In this document: one piece after another, positions 57,212 to 64,000 of the stretch
How positions within the stretch are numbered: the first letter of the stretch is position 1
Layout: every line of letters begins with the position of its first letter
Assembly (NCBI RefSeq): GCF_001550135.1
Contig: NZ_LRUE01000013.1
Location: 1-64,000, forward strand
DNA length: 64,000 nt
Origin: Pseudoalteromonas shioyasakiensis
GTDB taxonomy: Bacteria > Pseudomonadota > Gammaproteobacteria > Enterobacterales > Alteromonadaceae
Reading direction: 5' to 3'
Made by a program: the position numbers and the translations under genes
Notes under the pieces: model-generated
Databases searched by the model: none
What the model saw: the letters and a program-made list of their open reading frames with translations, nothing else
What the model was told of the DNA's origin: nothing

Positions 57212-57451
57212 TTATTTAACTTCGCCTAACTTTTCTGCATTGGCTTTACATTGGTTGTAAGCTTCAATGCACTTGTTGCTACAGACTTTATGAACTAAGC
57301 CATCAGCGGTGCTTTGTTGCTCACAGCTCGCTTCGCATTGATAGTTTTGCTGAGCACATTGCTGCATTTCTGGGTTGTCAATTTTGTTTGAGCAGGCAGA
57401 CAGTAATGTCATAGCAAACAATGTTGCTGCAATTGCTGGTAATTTTTTCAT
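57212..57451 (-). CDS. Small cysteine-rich lipoprotein with twin CX3C
   Basis: 79 residues. Signal peptide with lipobox LSAC, so acylated at Cys20. Six further cysteines at 32, 39, 43, 57, 61 and 68 give C-x6-C-x3-C-x13-C-x3-C-x6-C, an exactly mirror-symmetric spacing. Two helices joined by a short turn and held by disulfides are expected. Twin CX3C proteins with similar spacing include the small Tim chaperones of mitochondria; no homology is claimed. Function unknown. It stands alone between opgG and panC. Confidence 0.75.
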   Translation of the reverse strand: MKKLPAIAATLFAMTLLSACSNKIDNPEMQQCAQQNYQCEASCEQQSTADGLVHKVCSNKCIEAYNQCKANAEKLGEVK

Positions 57452-57508
57452 GCTTATCCCTAGTTTATGTCTTTTCTTTGCAATCCATCTTACCCAGATT
57501 GTTGCTAT

Positions 57509-58360
57509 TTAATCCAGCTCAACTTGTAAATTGTCAATTAAACGTACTGAGCCCAAATAAGCAGCAGCTAAAATAACAAGTTGTTTGTCAGCCACGGTGG
57601 CTGGTTTTAGTGTAGAGCGCTCTGCAATCGAATAATAGTCAGGTTTTAGTCCTGCCTTTTCAAGTTGTGCTTTTGCATCTGCCTCAAGAGCTGCAATGTC
57701 TGCGCTGCCTTGTTTAAGTGCCGTTGCAGTATTATTTAGTGTGGCAAACAGTACTTTTGCGGTGTCTTTTTGCTCATCAGATAAATAGCCATTACGAGAG
57801 CTCATTGCTAAACCAGAGATTTCGCGGCAAGTAGGTACGCCAATAATTTCAACTGGGATAGATAGGTCGCGCGTCATGGTTTTAATAACCTGTAGCTGCT
57901 GAAAATCTTTTTCACCAAAACAAGCAAAGTCAGGTTGTACTAAATTAAATAATTTAGTGACAACGGTTGCAACGCCTTTGAAGTGACCAGGACGCGAGCC
58001 TCCACAGTAACCCATAGAAACCCCCGGTACATCGACAAAGCTTTGCTCGCCTAAACCATTTGGGTAAATTGTTTCAACGGATGGGGTAAACACGATATCA
58101 GTACCAAGATCTGCTAAACCTTGTTTATCTTCGTTTAGTGTACGCGGGTAACTATCAAGGTCTTCGTTGGCACCAAATTGCATCGGGTTTACAAAGATAC
58201 TCACAACCACTTTATCAGCCAATGTTTTGGCTTTTTCAACAAGTGAAAAGTGACCTTGGTGTAAATTGCCCATGGTAGGCACTAGCGCAATGCTCAGGCC
58301 CGCTTGACGCCAAGCTTTGATTTGGCTGCGTAACGATTTAATTTCAGTGATTGATTGCAT
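57509..58360 (-). CDS. panC: Pantothenate synthetase PanC
   Basis: 283 residues. ATP-dependent joining of pantoate and beta-alanine, the last step of vitamin B5 synthesis. HIGH-type motif in [18 protein letters not shown], the [19 protein letters not shown] segment and the KMSS-like MSSRNGYLS are present. It begins on the base after the panB stop, so the two are cotranscribed. Confidence 0.97.
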   Translation of the reverse strand: MQSITEIKSLRSQIKAWRQAGLSIALVPTMGNLHQGHFSLVEKAKTLADKVVVSIFVNPMQFGANEDLDSYPRTLNEDKQGLADLGTDIVFTPSVETIYPNGLGEQSFVDVPGVSMGYCGGSRPGHFKGVATVVTKLFNLVQPDFACFGEKDFQQLQVIKTMTRDLSIPVEIIGVPTCREISGLAMSSRNGYLSDEQKDTAKVLFATLNNTATALKQGSADIAALEADAKAQLEKAGLKPDYYSIAERSTLKPATVADKQLVILAAAYLGSVRLIDNLQVELD

Positions 58361-59155
58361 TTATTTAAACTCGTGTTCGGTACTTGGGAAAGCACCACTT
58401 TTTACATCTTCACAATACTTTTGCACTGCTGCTGGCATATTGCCGGTTTCTAATAAAAAGTTCTTTGAAAACTTAGGGATATAACCTGCCGAAATACCAA
58501 CTAGGTCGTGCATTACTAAGATTTGGCCATCAGTTTGATTACCTGCACCAATACCAATGGTAGGAATGTTTAGCTCATCAGTAATACGTTTAGCAAGCTC
58601 ACTTGGAATACATTCTAAAACAAGTAACTGTGCACCTGCCGCTTCAAGTGCTTTCGCATCGCTGACCATTTTATCGGCTTGAGATTGCTCACGACCTTGA
58701 ATTTTAAAACCGCCAAAAACATGCACTGACTGAGGTGTTAAGCCTAGGTGGCCACATACTGGAATACCTTGTTGGGTCATTGCACGAATGCTGTCGTGCA
58801 GCCATTCGCCACCTTCAAGCTTAACCATGTTTGCCCCAGCACGCATCAGCTCTGCTGCATTTTTACAGGCATCAGCTGGGTTGGCATAGGTCATAAATGG
58901 TAAGTCAGCAATCACAAATAATTCGCGGCTACCGGCACGCACACAGCGAGTATGGTATGCAATATCTGTGTTGGTTACAGCAAGGGTGTCATCAGCACCT
59001 TGCAATACCATGCCTAGTGAGTCACCGACTAAGATCACCTCGACGCCATTATCATGAAACAATTTAGCAAAGCTGGCGTCGTAAGCCGTTAATGCGGTGA
59101 TTTTTTGTTGTTCTTGTTTCATTTTATTCAAGGTTGAAACGGTGATTTTAGACAT
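58361..59155 (-). CDS. panB: 3-methyl-2-oxobutanoate hydroxymethyltransferase PanB
   Basis: 264 residues. Makes ketopantoate using methylene-tetrahydrofolate. Family motifs: [32 protein letters not shown] metal/substrate site, and [19 protein letters not shown]. Length is usual. It follows folK by about 30 bases and runs directly into panC. Confidence 0.97.
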   Translation of the reverse strand: MSKITVSTLNKMKQEQQKITALTAYDASFAKLFHDNGVEVILVGDSLGMVLQGADDTLAVTNTDIAYHTRCVRAGSRELFVIADLPFMTYANPADACKNAAELMRAGANMVKLEGGEWLHDSIRAMTQQGIPVCGHLGLTPQSVHVFGGFKIQGREQSQADKMVSDAKALEAAGAQLLVLECIPSELAKRITDELNIPTIGIGAGNQTDGQILVMHDLVGISAGYIPKFSKNFLLETGNMPAAVQKYCEDVKSGAFPSTEHEFK

Positions 59156-59184
59156 AATTTCCTCTAAGGCTTAGCCTTGGTTGA

Positions 59185-59673
59185 TTACTGCTGAGGGAGT
59201 TGTTGTAAATCGTTTAAAGGCAACGTTTTTGTTATATCAGCAAGTGATTGATTATTCGGTAGTACAAGTGTTGGTGCAATTTCCAACAAGGGATAAACAA
59301 CAAACTCTCGCTCTGTTAGGCCATAATGAGGCACAGTTAAGCGAGGGGTGTCTATCACGTCATTACCGAACAATAAAATATCTATATCAAGGGTACGCGG
59401 ACCCCAGCGTTCTTCTTTTCTAACACGGCCATGCTCAAGCTCAATGGCTTGAGTTAAATCAAGTAACTGCTCTGGCTTAAGTGCAGTTTTAACACACGCG
59501 ACTGCATTTACATAATCGGGTTGATCTTGTGGCCCCATTGGTTTGCTTGCGTAATCATGGGATACACAAACAAACTCAACATCTTTTAATGCTTTTAGGG
59601 CAGTGACAGCAGCATGAATTTGTTTACGTGGTGTGTTTAAGTTGGCACCTAAACCTAAATAAACGGTATGCAT
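59185..59673 (-). CDS. folK: 2-amino-4-hydroxy-6-hydroxymethyldihydropteridine pyrophosphokinase FolK
   Basis: 162 residues. Transfers pyrophosphate in folate synthesis. The YLGLGANLNTPRKQI opening, the NAVACVKTALKPEQLL segment and the metal-binding RWGPRTLDIDILLFG motif are present. It starts 2 bases after the pcnB stop, and panB follows. Supplying folate precursors next to folate-dependent PanB is a conserved arrangement. Confidence 0.96.
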   Translation of the reverse strand: MHTVYLGLGANLNTPRKQIHAAVTALKALKDVEFVCVSHDYASKPMGPQDQPDYVNAVACVKTALKPEQLLDLTQAIELEHGRVRKEERWGPRTLDIDILLFGNDVIDTPRLTVPHYGLTEREFVVYPLLEIAPTLVLPNNQSLADITKTLPLNDLQQLPQQ

Positions 59674-59675
59674 AC

Positions 59676-61055
59676 TTAGTCTACTTTTTTCTTGCGTGGG
59701 CGACGACGGCGCTTAGGGCCACCTTGGTGTCCTAAGTTTTTAACCATCTCTTTTTGGCCATTAATGTCTTGGCTTAGGTAGGTTGTCCACCAATCAGCAA
59801 GCTCTTTTTGTTGCTCTTCGCCAGCTTGCACACGCAGTAATAAGAAATCATAAGCGGCTTTGAAGCGAGGCTGTTGAGTGAGCCTATAAGCGCGCTGACC
59901 ACCTCGTTTATCAAGGCGTTGCTGAATATGCCAAATATCGCGTGCACCCAAGGTGAAGCGTTTTGGTACTGCTACCTGTTGCGCGTTTTCACTCTGCACT
60001 TTGTTCATTGCTTGTGCAAATGCATCGTACTCTGAAAGTTGGTCGCGTTGTTGTAACTTCTTCGCAATGCTCTGCAATGGGAACCACAATAAGGCTGCAA
60101 AAATAAAGGCTGGGGTGACTTTTTTATCAGCATTAATACGTTTATCGGTGTTTTTAAACATTTGCAGGATAAACGTATGCTCAAAGCCTTCAGGGTTGGC
60201 ATCTAAGATTTTATCAAGCGCAGGAAATAATGCTTTGAATAAACCATATTGGCGTAGCATTAAGTAGTTTTCTTCAGCTTTGCCGTTTAAAAACAATTTG
60301 AGTGATTCTTCAAACAAACGAGCTGGCGGAATATGATCAAGTAAGTTAGCAAGGCTTTTAATTGGCTTTTCGGTGCCAGGTGCAATGCTCATTCCTAGTT
60401 TGGTGGCAAAACGCACTGCACGTAACATGCGCACAGGGTCTTCACGGTAACGTGTTTCTGGGTCGCCAATCAGCTCAATTTGTTTTGCTTTTATCGCGCT
60501 AATGCCATTGGCATAGTCATAAATACAAAAATCGTTAATTGAGTAGTAAAGTGCATTAATCGAAAAGTCGCGGCGCTCGGCATCTTCTTCGATGCTGCCA
60601 TAGACATTGTCACGCAGGAGTTGGCCGTGTTCACTTGATTGACTAATTTGATTTTTGCTTTCTTCGGCTTCGTGATGGCCACGCATGGTCGCCACTTCAA
60701 TAATTTCTCGACCAAACACGATATGGGCTAAACGAAAACGGCGACCAATTAGGCGACAGTTACGAAATAGCTTTTTGATTTGCTCAGGGGTTGCGTTTGT
60801 TACAACGTCGAAGTCTTTTGGTTGTTGGCCTAACAATATATCTCGAATACAACCACCTACAAGGTAGGCATCAAAACCACCTTCTTTAAGGCGGTACAAT
60901 ACTTTGATTGCATTTGGGCTAAATTGTTTGCGCGAAATACCATGTTCACTGCGCTCGATCACCAAAGGTAACTCGCTCGTTGGCAAAGCATCACTTGATG
61001 TCGTGGCATTTGGGCCAATAATCTGCCGACAAAATTGAAAAAGCTTAGAAATAAT
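59676..61055 (-). CDS. pcnB: Poly(A) polymerase I PcnB, ATT start
   Basis: 459 residues with the start proposed here. Adds 3' poly(A) tails to RNA. The nucleotidyltransferase core has LVGGCIRDILLGQQPKDFDV and RRFRLAHIVFGREIIEVATMRG; a basic C-terminal tail RRRRPRKKK ends the protein. The conventional first start is TTG at 60986, but the frame stays open upstream and encodes KLFQFCRQII, matching the Escherichia coli N terminus. No ATG, GTG or TTG lies in frame between. AGGAG (61063-61067) sits 7 bases before ATT at 61053-61055. Escherichia coli pcnB is known to start at AUU in the same alignment position. Between gluQ and folK. Confidence 0.9.
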   Translation of the reverse strand: MISKLFQFCRQIIGPNATTSSDALPTSELPLVIERSEHGISRKQFSPNAIKVLYRLKEGGFDAYLVGGCIRDILLGQQPKDFDVVTNATPEQIKKLFRNCRLIGRRFRLAHIVFGREIIEVATMRGHHEAEESKNQISQSSEHGQLLRDNVYGSIEEDAERRDFSINALYYSINDFCIYDYANGISAIKAKQIELIGDPETRYREDPVRMLRAVRFATKLGMSIAPGTEKPIKSLANLLDHIPPARLFEESLKLFLNGKAEENYLMLRQYGLFKALFPALDKILDANPEGFEHTFILQMFKNTDKRINADKKVTPAFIFAALLWFPLQSIAKKLQQRDQLSEYDAFAQAMNKVQSENAQQVAVPKRFTLGARDIWHIQQRLDKRGGQRAYRLTQQPRFKAAYDFLLLRVQAGEEQQKELADWWTTYLSQDINGQKEMVKNLGHQGGPKRRRRPRKKKVD

Positions 61056-61067
61056 AATCTGTCTCCT
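61053..61067 (-). promoter_or_regulatory. Ribosome binding site and ATT start of pcnB
   Basis: On the minus strand AGGAG, then 7 bases, then ATT, the middle of three successive ATT codons. The next possible ordinary start, TTG at 60984-60986, is 23 codons on and has no such site. Confidence 0.8.
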
Positions 61068-61254
61068 ACGACGCGGACTTTGCGACTCATCAAGTATAGC
61101 GTTTGTTTGATACTTCGCCGATGTGAGATTGACGTGTAATCAGTGTGTTTTAAATGGCGCTAAATTAAGGTGTTGATGATTCGCACACTTTGGGTCGCTA
61201 TCATATACCAGCAGGGCTGAAAAATTAAGTTACTCGGCCTTTAAAATTGGCAAT

Positions 61255-62199
61255 TTATTTTTCAATAGTAACAAAGTTACAAAAAGGAGAGTTTGGATCC
61301 TCGCTAACTTGTATTTCTTGCACCTTTGGTATGTGTTCAAGGCGGTAAGTTTCAATAGCCCAAGCTAACATCTGTTCGATATTTAACGATAAAAGTGAGC
61401 TTTCTGGCTTTAAGCCTAAAAAGCGCAAGGCATCGAACAACGCGGGCTTTGGATCTGATTTTGCTATTGCCGGAGCGTAATTTTGTTTTGATAGCTTAAA
61501 ACCGGGTTTAGCTACTGCTAAAGGTAGGTGGGCGTATTCTGGGGCCGGTTTATTTAGCTGCTTAAACAAACTGAGTTGTCGTGCGGTCGGTTCGAGTAAA
61601 TCAGCTCCGCGAACGACTCTTGTAATACCTTGTGCAATATCATCGGCGACTACGACCAGTTGGTAAGCAAATAAACCATCGCTGCGCTTTATTAAGTAAT
61701 CTTCTTTGGCAAGTTGGCTATCAACAGACACTTTACCTTGAATTAAATCATGGTAGTGACTGGTTGCAAATTGCTGGGTTAAACGTAGCGCTGAATCAGT
61801 TAAAGCGTGGTTTTTATAACGGCAGTGGCCTTGGTATATCCCACCGATTGCTTTAATTTCTTTGCGCGTGCAATGACATGCATAAACAAGGTTTTTCGAA
61901 ATTAACTCGTCAACAATGGCTTGGTATTGCTCATGACGCTGGGTTTGGTATATAACAGGCTCGTCCCAGTAAAGACCGTAAGCCTCTAAGGTATGTAATA
62001 TATCGTCGCTAGCACCGCTTACAACACGCGTTGTGTCGATATCTTCAATGCGTACTAACCATTTTCCTTGATTGGCTTTTGCATCAAGGAAGCTACCCAC
62101 AGCCGCTATAAGTGAGCCAAAATGTAATGGCCCTGAAGGGGATGGCGCAAAGCGGCCACGATATTCACGCATTGGCGTGTTAACGGCTGTGGTAGACAT
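61255..62199 (-). CDS. gluQ: Glutamyl-Q tRNA(Asp) synthetase GluQ
   Basis: 314 residues. A shortened glutamyl-tRNA synthetase paralogue that loads glutamate on queuosine of tRNAAsp. HIGH motif in FAPSPSGPLHFGSLIAAVGS, and the KLSKQN signature near residue 240 is present. It lacks the anticodon-binding domain, as the family does; a CxC-x-Y-x-C zinc site is suggested by ACHCTRKEIK and HCRY. It sits between dksA and pcnB, the usual place. Confidence 0.95.
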   Translation of the reverse strand: MSTTAVNTPMREYRGRFAPSPSGPLHFGSLIAAVGSFLDAKANQGKWLVRIEDIDTTRVVSGASDDILHTLEAYGLYWDEPVIYQTQRHEQYQAIVDELISKNLVYACHCTRKEIKAIGGIYQGHCRYKNHALTDSALRLTQQFATSHYHDLIQGKVSVDSQLAKEDYLIKRSDGLFAYQLVVVADDIAQGITRVVRGADLLEPTARQLSLFKQLNKPAPEYAHLPLAVAKPGFKLSKQNYAPAIAKSDPKPALFDALRFLGLKPESSLLSLNIEQMLAWAIETYRLEHIPKVQEIQVSEDPNSPFCNFVTIEK

Positions 62200-62219
62200 G
62201 GGCTAATTAAAGGATGTAA

Positions 62220-62663
62220 TTAACCGCGTCCAGATTGCTTTTCTTTAATTTCCGCAAGCGTTTTACAGTCTACACATAAATCAGCTGTAGGACGCGCTTC
62301 TAGGCGGCGGATACCAATTTCGATACCACATGATTCACAGAAACCAAAATCGTCTTCTTTGATTAATTGAATCGTTTTTTCAATTTTCTTGATCAGTTTA
62401 CGCTCACGGTCACGAGTACGAAGTTCTAATGAGAATTCTTCTTCTTGTGCTGCACGGTCTACTGGATCCGGAAAGTTAGCTGCTTCGTCTTGCATATGCG
62501 ATTTAGTACGGTCTACTTCGTTACGTAAATCGTTACGCCAAGCTTCTAAAATTGTTTTGAAATGAGCACGTTGTGCTTCATTCATATACTCTTCACCTGG
62601 CTGTTCCTGATATGGTTCTAACCCGGCCTGAGCCAATAACCCTAGTCTTTTTTGGTCTGGCAT
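62220..62663 (-). CDS. dksA: RNA polymerase-binding factor DksA
   Basis: 147 residues. Binds the polymerase secondary channel and works with ppGpp. The coiled coil (about 30-105) carries the tip Asp and Ala in [15 protein letters not shown]; the zinc finger has four Cys in CESCGIEI and LCVDC. Length is close to the 151 of Escherichia coli. A strong Shine-Dalgarno (AGGAG) precedes the ATG. gluQ follows after 20 bases. Confidence 0.97.
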   Translation of the reverse strand: MPDQKRLGLLAQAGLEPYQEQPGEEYMNEAQRAHFKTILEAWRNDLRNEVDRTKSHMQDEAANFPDPVDRAAQEEEFSLELRTRDRERKLIKKIEKTIQLIKEDDFGFCESCGIEIGIRRLEARPTADLCVDCKTLAEIKEKQSGRG

Positions 62664-62915
62664 AACTTTCTCCTAAATCCTTAATATTTTGCCCAGCGTT
62701 AGCCGGCGGCTATAAATAGCAGAATCATTAGACTGAGGCAAATTTATTTTTAATTAATCCTCTTGACCTTGCGCTAATGATTGCTCAAATAATTATGGGC
62801 GGTTTTGTAAGCCCTTAACTATCCATAAATTTTTTAAATTTGCTAAGTTATATGGGCAAAAAAAAATAATACAACTAAAATAGTGCTTTTATTGTCGTTT
62901 TCGTAAAAGAGTAGC

Positions 62916-63635
62916 TTAGTTCAGAAAATCACATTTTTCTTGCAACTTAATTTCTTCTGCCGAAATTTTTGCTTTATAAGCAATCACTTCAACACCATTA
63001 TCTATAGCTTCAGTTAAAAGTTGGGCGTATTTTGAGTCGATATGTTTTGCCGCACTCACTTGATTGATACCTTCATGTAAAACTGCAAAAAATAGCACTG
63101 CACGATGCCCTTGTTGCACCATCTCTATTAGCTCTCGCAGATGTTTTTGGCCTCGCTCAGTTTTTGCATCCGGAAAATACCCTTGCCCAGATTGTGGTTC
63201 TGTTTGCGAAAGCAATGTCACAGATTTTACTTCTACATAGCAATGGGGTTTATGTTTATCTGTTAATAAAAAGTCGATACGGCTATTTTCTTGGCCGTAT
63301 TTTACTTCTGCAGCAATTGTTTGATAGTCAACAAGTTCAGCAATCGCGCCTGCATTTAAGGCTTCTTGCACAACTTTGTTTGCAATCGCGGTATTAACAC
63401 ATATTAAGTGATCGAATTGGTTCTGAGTTAATTGCAAGGATTGAGGGAACTTACGTTTAGCATTATCACTGGTTGAATAAAACGCTTTAAACCCAGGCTC
63501 TGCACATCCCGTCATTTTGCCGGTATTAGCACAGTGAGCTGTAAACTCTGTGCCATCGGCAGTTTTTAAGTCGGCTAAAAAACGTTTGTAGCGTTTAATT
63601 AAGGTAGCTGTTTGTAATGCGGGAGTAAATTTCAT
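62916..63635 (-). CDS. sfsA: Sugar fermentation stimulation protein SfsA
   Basis: 239 residues. SfsA family, proposed to bind DNA and to carry an endonuclease-like fold (EVK near SRIDFLL). Recognisable segments: [52 protein letters not shown] and [18 protein letters not shown]. The ATG at 63635 gives the family N terminus MKFTPALQ; an upstream in-frame start would add 20 residues unlike the family. It lies next to dksA, as in enterobacteria, but 250 bp apart. Confidence 0.94.
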   Translation of the reverse strand: MKFTPALQTATLIKRYKRFLADLKTADGTEFTAHCANTGKMTGCAEPGFKAFYSTSDNAKRKFPQSLQLTQNQFDHLICVNTAIANKVVQEALNAGAIAELVDYQTIAAEVKYGQENSRIDFLLTDKHKPHCYVEVKSVTLLSQTEPQSGQGYFPDAKTERGQKHLRELIEMVQQGHRAVLFFAVLHEGINQVSAAKHIDSKYAQLLTEAIDNGVEVIAYKAKISAEEIKLQEKCDFLN

Positions 63636-63784
63636 GGCTCTTAGTAATTCGTTTTTCTTTATTGTAAGTGATTCATTACGAGGATTGAACCACATCTCAT
63701 AATGCTATTTATCGCAAGCTGTTGGGAACTGACGTTGGCTGTAGTAAACTCGAGTAACATTTTTAGCGCAAAGAGTATTCTAAC

Positions 63785-64000
63785 ATGTCAGAAAAATTTC
63801 TAGTTCAACTTAGCGAGCAGGGCGCTGCCGCACATTGGGGCGAAAAAGCCGCTCTTTCTTTTACTGAACAAGGCGCAACTGTTCATTTAACTGAGCAAGA
63901 TACACTTAAAAACGTACAAAAAGCAGCACGTACGTTAGCTAATCAAGGCTTAAAAAATATTGCCTTAGTGGGCGATGTTTGGTGTACAGAAACACAATGG
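63785..64000 (+). CDS. pepB: Aminopeptidase PepB, 5' part
   Basis: The window ends inside this gene; 72 codons are visible. The product MSEKFLVQLSEQGAAAHWGEK and later KNVQKAARTLANQGLKNIAL match the N-terminal region of peptidase B (M17 leucyl aminopeptidase family), shown here only partly. The catalytic domain lies beyond the window. The start is the ATG at 63785, with AAAGAGT upstream. It is divergent from sfsA. Confidence 0.8.
   Translation, partial: MSEKFLVQLSEQGAAAHWGEKAALSFTEQGATVHLTEQDTLKNVQKAARTLANQGLKNIALVGDVWCTETQW

Overview
The window looks like a chromosomal stretch of a marine gammaproteobacterium of the order Alteromonadales, most probably Pseudoalteromonas. The basis is gene order and protein character: ftsB-ispD-ispF-truD-surE-pcm-yqaA-nlpD-rpoS-mutS-pncC-recA; epd-pgk-fba; dksA-gluQ-pcnB-folK-panB-panC; an acetate-switch locus with a split SLC5-kinase/LuxR two-component system; several outer-membrane proteins; and AT-rich, low-complexity spacers. 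The genus is inferred. I saw no rRNA, tRNA, CRISPR array or prophage.

Layout. 1-1429: an IS4-type insertion sequence next to the 3' end of metK. 1463-4930: metK and tkt, divergent, with a perfect MetJ box between them. 5133-6307: a two-gene cassette, a membrane-anchored regulator with its DNA-binding domain at the C terminus, followed by a related membrane protein lacking that domain. 6399-7249: ppnP and a ribosome hibernation factor. 7250-9340: an atypical Nramp-family transporter between spacers full of 7- and 8-bp tandem repeats. 9340-12901: a MoxR ATPase/VWA pair and three small poorly characterised genes. 12924-23587: the compact ftsB-to-recA housekeeping block, with many start/stop overlaps. 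23670-26036: another repeat array and a TonB-dependent siderophore receptor with a candidate Fur box. 26229-44558: an acetate/organic-acid region (DcaP-like channel, acs, CrbR-like regulator, CrbS-like sensor, DUF4212 protein plus acetate-type symporter, CBS/DUF294 protein, exonuclease), interrupted by purU, a lipoprotein and a DUF2339 protein. 44591-48547: an ABABA repeat block in front of epd-pgk-fba. 48556-53189: a GATC-rich spacer, a porin, phoB-phoR and pstS with Pho boxes. 53193-57451: opgG-opgH and a cysteine-rich lipoprotein. 57509-64000: panC-panB-folK-pcnB-gluQ-dksA, sfsA and the start of pepB.

How the genes connect. MetK makes S-adenosylmethionine, which is also the MetJ corepressor. 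Tkt, Epd, Pgk and Fba link the pentose phosphate pathway, pyridoxal phosphate synthesis and lower glycolysis. The SLC5-like sensor CrbS and regulator CrbR probably control acs and the acetate symporter; both promoter regions share the 11-mer TATTAGACTAA. PhoB/PhoR and the Pho boxes account for phoB and pstS control.

Strongest leads: (1) pcnB almost certainly starts at an ATT codon, at the same place as the known AUU start of Escherichia coli pcnB; (2) the inverted ToxR-like regulator and its partner; (3) the ABABA block before epd, with arm changes that keep pairing; (4) spacer arrays whose periods are never multiples of three, two of which run into stop codons; (5) a GATC-dense repeat cluster before the porin; (6) a small lipoprotein with a symmetric twin CX3C cysteine pattern.
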